Source: Pelagibacterium nitratireducens
GTDB taxonomy: Bacteria; Pseudomonadota; Alphaproteobacteria; Rhizobiales; Devosiaceae
Direction of reading: 5' to 3'
NCBI RefSeq assembly: GCF_037044555.1
Contig: NZ_CP146275.1
Location: 972,501-1,036,500, forward strand
Length of the DNA stretch: 64,000 bases
Each line of letters starts with the position of its first letter. The stretch's first letter is position 1. Below, piece by piece: positions 60,345 to 64,000 of the stretch. The notes below the pieces were generated by a model. The model was given only the letters and a program-made list of their open reading frames with translations. It ran no database searches and was not told where the DNA came from. The translations under genes were made by a program, and so were the position numbers.

Positions 60345-61312
60345 GAGGGAACGCCGAGCCTTTCCTTGAGCCAGCCAGCCCCATCGTCGAGCGCCCCTGC
60401 GGCGAGGGACGAGACCGAGGATGCTTCGAGAAACGCGTGGATCGAGCCGGGGTAGAGACCGCCGGACACCGGCACGTTGGCCGCTTCCAACGCCGATTTG
60501 ATCGCGAGATTTTCGTCGCGGAGGATATCGAGGTCGGTGATGGTCATGAAAATGGGCGGCAGGCCCGCAAGGTTTGCGAGGATGGGGCTGACGAACGGGT
60601 CGGCGCGCTGGGCGGGCTCGCGGACATAATTGGACCACAGCGCTTCCATTTCCGAGGCGGCGAGGAGATAGCGGCCATCGGCGAAAAGCCGATAGCTCGT
60701 GCTGTCCATGCGGGCATCGAAGGCACCGTAATTGAGGAGCAGACCGGCGAGCGCGTCGCCATAGTCGCTTTCGCGCAGGGTGAGCGCTGTCGCGAGGGCA
60801 AGATTGGCGCCGGCCGAGTCCCCGCCAATGGCCAGCCGTGTGGCGTCGATCCCCCATTCGTCGCCACGATTGGCCAGCAGACGCACCAGATCGGCCAGAA
60901 GGGTGAGCTGGTTGGGAAATTTGGTTTCCGGGGCCAGCGGGTATTCCACACCGATCACCGCGATGCCGGCGCGCGATGCATATTCGCGCATCAGCCGGTC
61001 ATGGGTATCGAGGCTGAAAAATGTCCAGCCGCCGCCATGCAGATAGATCAGGGCCGGCAGCGGGCCGGGTCGAGGTGTGTGGATGCGGGCGCGCAACTGG
61101 CCGATGACCCGGTTGGCCGATCGGTAAAGCGTCGGGCCGCCTTTGGCCCAGGGCGCGCGCACCGCTTCTGCCACCTTGCGCTGGGCGGCGATATCGAGGG
61201 TTTGAAAGGGTGGAAATCTGCCATAGGCGGCGAGGATGTCGTCGACAAAGGCGATGAGTTCAGGGTCGAGCCCTTCGGCGAGCCGGGGGTCGGAATTGGA
61301 ACCGTTTTGCAT
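60341..61312 (-). CDS. Alpha/beta hydrolase, hormone-sensitive-lipase-type esterase
   Basis: A 323-aa esterase of bacterial family IV. HGGGWTFFS (oxyanion hole) near 91-99, nucleophile Ser in GGDSAGANLA near 166, Asp in PFVSPILANLAGLPP-MTITDLD region and His in GSIHAFLEAS. Predicted cytoplasmic; acts on short acyl esters. Its stop codon is provided by the RIME-like element. The 131-base AT-rich region upstream (61313-61443) presumably holds its promoter. Confidence 0.9.
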   Translation of the reverse strand: MQNGSNSDPRLAEGLDPELIAFVDDILAAYGRFPPFQTLDIAAQRKVAEAVRAPWAKGGPTLYRSANRVIGQLRARIHTPRPGPLPALIYLHGGGWTFFSLDTHDRLMREYASRAGIAVIGVEYPLAPETKFPNQLTLLADLVRLLANRGDEWGIDATRLAIGGDSAGANLALATALTLRESDYGDALAGLLLNYGAFDARMDSTSYRLFADGRYLLAASEMEALWSNYVREPAQRADPFVSPILANLAGLPPIFMTITDLDILRDENLAIKSALEAANVPVSGGLYPGSIHAFLEASSVSSLAAGALDDGAGWLKERLGVPS

Positions 61313-61443
61313 AAAATCATACTATAATAAAGCTAAGAAAAAATCCTTCTATAGTGGGGAGAGCTTAAATCGCGATTGTGGCAATCGTTTCAATTGTATG
61401 GGCGTGGCGGCGATCTGGTTTCCCGGTCCCGCGCGTCACCGGT

Positions 61444-62178
61444 CTATCGCGCCACCGGAGCCGGCGTCATCTGTGCCTTTGATCCCAGAATGTGCTGGCG
61501 CATCAAGGTTTCAGCCCTTGCGCCATCGGCCTGCAGCAGGGCGGTGACGATCATTTCGTGCTCCTCATAGGAACGGGCCAGCCGGGCCGGATAGGCGAAG
61601 AGATCGGTGCGGAACGGGGTGAGGCGCGAGCGCGAGAGGGCGGCCATTTCGCTCAATTGCGGGTTGCGGGCGGCCGATTGCACGCGGGCGTGGAACAAGG
61701 TGTCGTACGCGGCATAAGTGTCGGTACGGCCAAGGCGCACCATTTCGGCGGCGGCGAGGTGATCGGCTTCGAGGCTGCGCCGTTCGGGGCCGGACATGCG
61801 CTCGGCGGCCAGGCGCGCGCAGACCGCCTCAAGCTCGGCCATCACCTCGATGAGATTGGCCAGATGTTCCTCGCTCAATTCGGCCACAACCGCCCCCCGA
61901 TTGGGCCGGCGGGAGACCAGCCCCATGGCGGCGAGCTGGCTCAGCGCCTCGCGGATCGGTGTGCGCGAAACAAAAAAGCGGTTGGCCAGGGTCAATTCGT
62001 CAAGCTTTTCGCCCGGACGGAACTGGCCGGCCACAATGGCATCGGCCAGTTGCCCGACAATGTCATCGACTGTGTCGCCCTTGCGCGGCAGGCCCTGTTG
62101 CACCGGTCCGGTCCCAACGGTTGAAAGCTGTGGGACTATGGATAGAAATTTCTGCCAAGTGAAGAGGCAAGTTTTCAA
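61444..62178 (-). CDS. GntR family regulator with FCD domain
   Basis: About 244 aa. GntR winged helix at 30-100 (DAIVAGQFRPGEKLDELTLA, SRTPIREALSQLAAMGLVSRR), then an all-helical FCD effector domain (AELEAVCARLAAERM, DTLFHARVQSAARN, HEMIVTALLQAD). FCD members bind organic acids with a metal. Start is uncertain: TTG 62178 is the longest, and a GTG at 62103 is an alternative; no ATG fits. The target is not evident from its neighbours. Confidence 0.85.
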   Translation of the reverse strand: MKTCLFTWQKFLSIVPQLSTVGTGPVQQGLPRKGDTVDDIVGQLADAIVAGQFRPGEKLDELTLANRFFVSRTPIREALSQLAAMGLVSRRPNRGAVVAELSEEHLANLIEVMAELEAVCARLAAERMSGPERRSLEADHLAAAEMVRLGRTDTYAAYDTLFHARVQSAARNPQLSEMAALSRSRLTPFRTDLFAYPARLARSYEEHEMIVTALLQADGARAETLMRQHILGSKAQMTPAPVAR

Positions 62179-62190
62179 TTTGCATAATCG

Positions 62191-62847
62191 TTAGGCAAAT
62201 TTCTTGCGCGCGAGGTGTGTCGATGGCGGCGGCGGAACCTCGCCGGGGGTTTTACCGTCGCCGACCGGGGCACCCAGGGCGGTGATGATGGGGATCACGC
62301 CGGCCCAGATCGGCAGGTCATGATCCTCGGGATCGTCGGCAGGCGGGGCCTGGCGGATTTTGGCCGAAGCGGCTTCGATCTCGAGCGCTATGACGCCGGT
62401 CGCCTTGCGCTCCTTGTCGTGCATGGGGCGCACCTCGTTCCAGCGCAAGGGCAGAAGGTGCTCGGTGATCAGCTTGAGCGCCTCTTCGGCTTCACCGCGG
62501 TCGGTGACCAGCCGTGTGGTGCCGTGGACGGTCGCGGCGCGATAATTCATCGAATGGTGAAAGCCCGAGCGCGCCGCGACGATACCCTCGAGCAGGGTAA
62601 CGGTCATCGAGATCGGATCGCCATCCTTGTGCAGGGCGACGATGCGGGCCTTGGAGGCGCCGTGCAGATAGATCGTCTGGCCCCAGCGGGCATAGGCCAT
62701 GGGCACCACCATGGGACGGCCATCGGCGATGAAGCCCACATGGCCGACGAGTCCACCATCGAGAATGTCGTTGATGGTCTCCTCGTCATAGCGGGCACGG
62801 CGCGGCTGGCGGGCGCGGGCATAAGGCGGCAGTGAGTGCTCGTTCAT
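62191..62847 (-). CDS. Pyridoxamine 5'-phosphate oxidase-fold flavin-binding protein
   Basis: A 218-aa split-barrel protein. ILDGGLVGHVGFIADGRPMVVPM near 28-50 and GFHHSMNYRAATVHGTTRLV near 96-115 match the PPOX-like flavin-binding family (Nim/HugZ-like). ATG 62847; longer frame upstream is within the divergent MocR gene and was rejected. It is divergent from a MocR regulator, a frequent pairing. Confidence 0.9.
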   Translation of the reverse strand: MNEHSLPPYARARQPRRARYDEETINDILDGGLVGHVGFIADGRPMVVPMAYARWGQTIYLHGASKARIVALHKDGDPISMTVTLLEGIVAARSGFHHSMNYRAATVHGTTRLVTDRGEAEEALKLITEHLLPLRWNEVRPMHDKERKATGVIALEIEAASAKIRQAPPADDPEDHDLPIWAGVIPIITALGAPVGDGKTPGEVPPPPSTHLARKKFA

Positions 62848-62888
62848 ATTGGTGCCTTGTGTATTTAAAGTTTTGGCTTTGCCGTGAG

Positions 62889-62912
62889 ACCAGTTATCTG
62901 CGATAAACTGGT
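62889..62912. promoter_or_regulatory. Operator-like palindrome in the PPOX-MocR divergent spacer
   Basis: ACCAGTT, ten-base spacer, AACTGGT: perfect seven-base arms (extended by ATAA/TAT similarity) in the 105-base spacer. Likely binding site of the MocR regulator. Confidence 0.55.
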
Positions 62913-62952
62913 TCCGTGTAAGGTCCACTTTGCTCTGATTTGAAGGTTCCAG

Positions 62953-64000
62953 ATGCTTGAAGGTCTGATCGTTCTGGAGCGCTCGGGCGCGCCGTTGCCC
63001 GAGCAGATCTATCGCGCCGTTGGCGAGGCGGCGCGCTCGGGGCGGCTTAGGGCCGGGTTCGTGCTGCCCAGCTCTCGGCAATTGGCGGCGGGGCTGGGAA
63101 TTTCGCGCAATTCGGTCAATGCGGCCTATGATTTGTTGCGGGCCGACGGGGTGATCGCGGTGCGGGCCGGTGCCGCCCCGCAGGTGGTGGCGCGGGCCGA
63201 ACTGGAGGGCGCAGAGCTCGTTGGGGATGGGCCAGATATCGGCCTGTCGCAACGGGGTCAGGCGCTGGCGCGCGATCTGCGCAACTGGCAGGGCGGGCGC
63301 CATGCAGGCCAACTCGAACCCGGGGCGCCCGACGAAGCGCTGTTTCCCGCCGATCTGTGGGCACGAACCCTGCGGCGGGTGGCGCGGCAATCCTTTGGGC
63401 AAGCGGCGATCTATGGCGATGTCGATGGGCTGCCTCGGCTCAAATCGGCGCTGACCGATCATCTGGCCCGCCATCGCGGGGTCAACGCCTCGCCCGCCCA
63501 GATCATCGTTGTGCCCTCGATCCAGGCGGGGTTGTCGCTCGTGGCCCAGTGCCTGGCCGATCCGGGGGAGGTCGGCTTTGTGGAATCGCCGGGCTATTTC
63601 GGCGCGCGGACGGCATTTGCCGGGGCGGGGCTGGTGACGCGCACACTGGAAGTGGATGAACAGGGCGCCGATCCGGCGGCGCTGGCCGGCAGCGGGGCAC
63701 GGCTGGTCTATGTCACGCCCTCGCACCATTACCCCACCGGCGCGCGGATGAATCTGCAGCGGCGCATGGGCCTGCTCGAAGCGGCCCGTCGCGAGGGGGC
63801 CGTGGTGCTCGAGGACGATTACGACAGCGAGTTTTTGTGGCAGGGGCGGGCCATCGCCGCCCTGCAGGGGATCAGCAGGGGTGGGGAGGTGATCTATTTG
63901 GGCACGACCGCCAAGAGCCTGCTGCCGGGGTTGCGGTTGGCCTATATGGTGGTGCCCGACACATTGGCCGGGCCACTGAGACAAGCGCAGCGCAATATGG
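62953..64000 (+). CDS. MocR/PdxR-type regulator (GntR helix-turn-helix plus aminotransferase domain), 3' end outside window
   Basis: The first 349 codons of a MocR protein. Residues 10-70 are a GntR winged helix (LPSSRQLAAGLGISRNSVNAAYDLL); from about 115 the fold-type I aminotransferase domain follows (YGDVDGLPRLKSALTDHL, YVTPSHHYPTGARM, EDDYDSEF). The PLP Lys is in GTTAKSLLPGLRL near residue 325. The family senses PLP or amino compounds. ATG 62953 chosen for the canonical N-terminus. Reading frame runs open to the right edge. Divergent from the PPOX gene, its likely target. Confidence 0.92.
   Translation, partial: MLEGLIVLERSGAPLPEQIYRAVGEAARSGRLRAGFVLPSSRQLAAGLGISRNSVNAAYDLLRADGVIAVRAGAAPQVVARAELEGAELVGDGPDIGLSQRGQALARDLRNWQGGRHAGQLEPGAPDEALFPADLWARTLRRVARQSFGQAAIYGDVDGLPRLKSALTDHLARHRGVNASPAQIIVVPSIQAGLSLVAQCLADPGEVGFVESPGYFGARTAFAGAGLVTRTLEVDEQGADPAALAGSGARLVYVTPSHHYPTGARMNLQRRMGLLEAARREGAVVLEDDYDSEFLWQGRAIAALQGISRGGEVIYLGTTAKSLLPGLRLAYMVVPDTLAGPLRQAQRNM

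Noticed and set aside
1..64000. tRNA, rRNA, insertion sequences, phage or integrase genes
   Set aside because: No cloverleaf, rRNA segment, transposase or integrase motif was noticed. A tRNA or structured-RNA search program would be needed to exclude small RNAs.

Overview
The window is high-GC, densely coded chromosomal DNA of an alphaproteobacterium, most likely of the order Hyphomicrobiales and possibly near Devosia or Pelagibacterium; the family-level guess is only inference. The order fits a RirA-type TGA-N9-TCA box, a Fur/Mur-like box, two intergenic palindromic elements of the rhizobial RIME type, many solute ABC importers, and a CoA-linked hydroxycinnamate cluster like one known in Agrobacterium. 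I saw no rRNA, tRNA, CRISPR, insertion sequence, integrase or phage gene.

Layout. 1-8269: a phospho-organic uptake region, with the end of a UgpC-like ATPase, a glycerophosphodiesterase, an inositol-monophosphatase-like enzyme, an RpiR regulator, a complete AfuABC-type importer and a histidine phosphatase. A repeated palindrome links the regulator promoter to the importer promoter. 8431-18647: a peptide/oligosaccharide-type ABC importer with a fused DppD-DppF ATPase, an MFS gene at the operon end, a LacI regulator flanked by two copies of one operator, and a two-domain HAD protein. 18707-27175: a second importer of this type, a GH51 arabinofuranosidase and an ArsR-type regulator with an unusual large C-terminal domain; a shared 12-nt box suggests one arabinoside regulon. 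27319-28372: a tautomerase and a divergent HxlR regulator.

28624-37587: a ferric-siderophore importer (one ATPase, two permeases) followed by five paralogous substrate-binding proteins, with a thioredoxin-like ferredoxin (Suc_Fer/Apd1 type) and a 27-codon coupled ORF in the middle, preceded by an iron-responsive box. This is the most unusual locus here. 37628-42162: an arsenic operon (arsR, two unrelated arsenate reductases, acr3, arsH) and chromate transporter chrA. 42193-46472: pqqABCDE followed by an overlapping proline iminopeptidase gene. 46576-52834: a LysR regulator and a five-gene cluster sufficient on paper for beta-oxidative shortening of ferulate or coumarate.

52926-57489: a PadR regulator with a His-containing tail and a Mn/Zn-type ABC importer whose two permeases both end in a winged-helix-like domain. 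57802-64000: a SagB-type nitroreductase, an AraC/GyrI regulator with DUF1801 and cupin genes, an HSL-family esterase, a GntR/FCD regulator, and a flavin-binding PPOX-fold protein divergent from a MocR regulator cut by the window end.

Many genes are translationally coupled by ATGA overlaps, and non-ATG starts are common in the ars operon. Perfect hairpins recur at binding-protein/permease junctions and between convergent genes.
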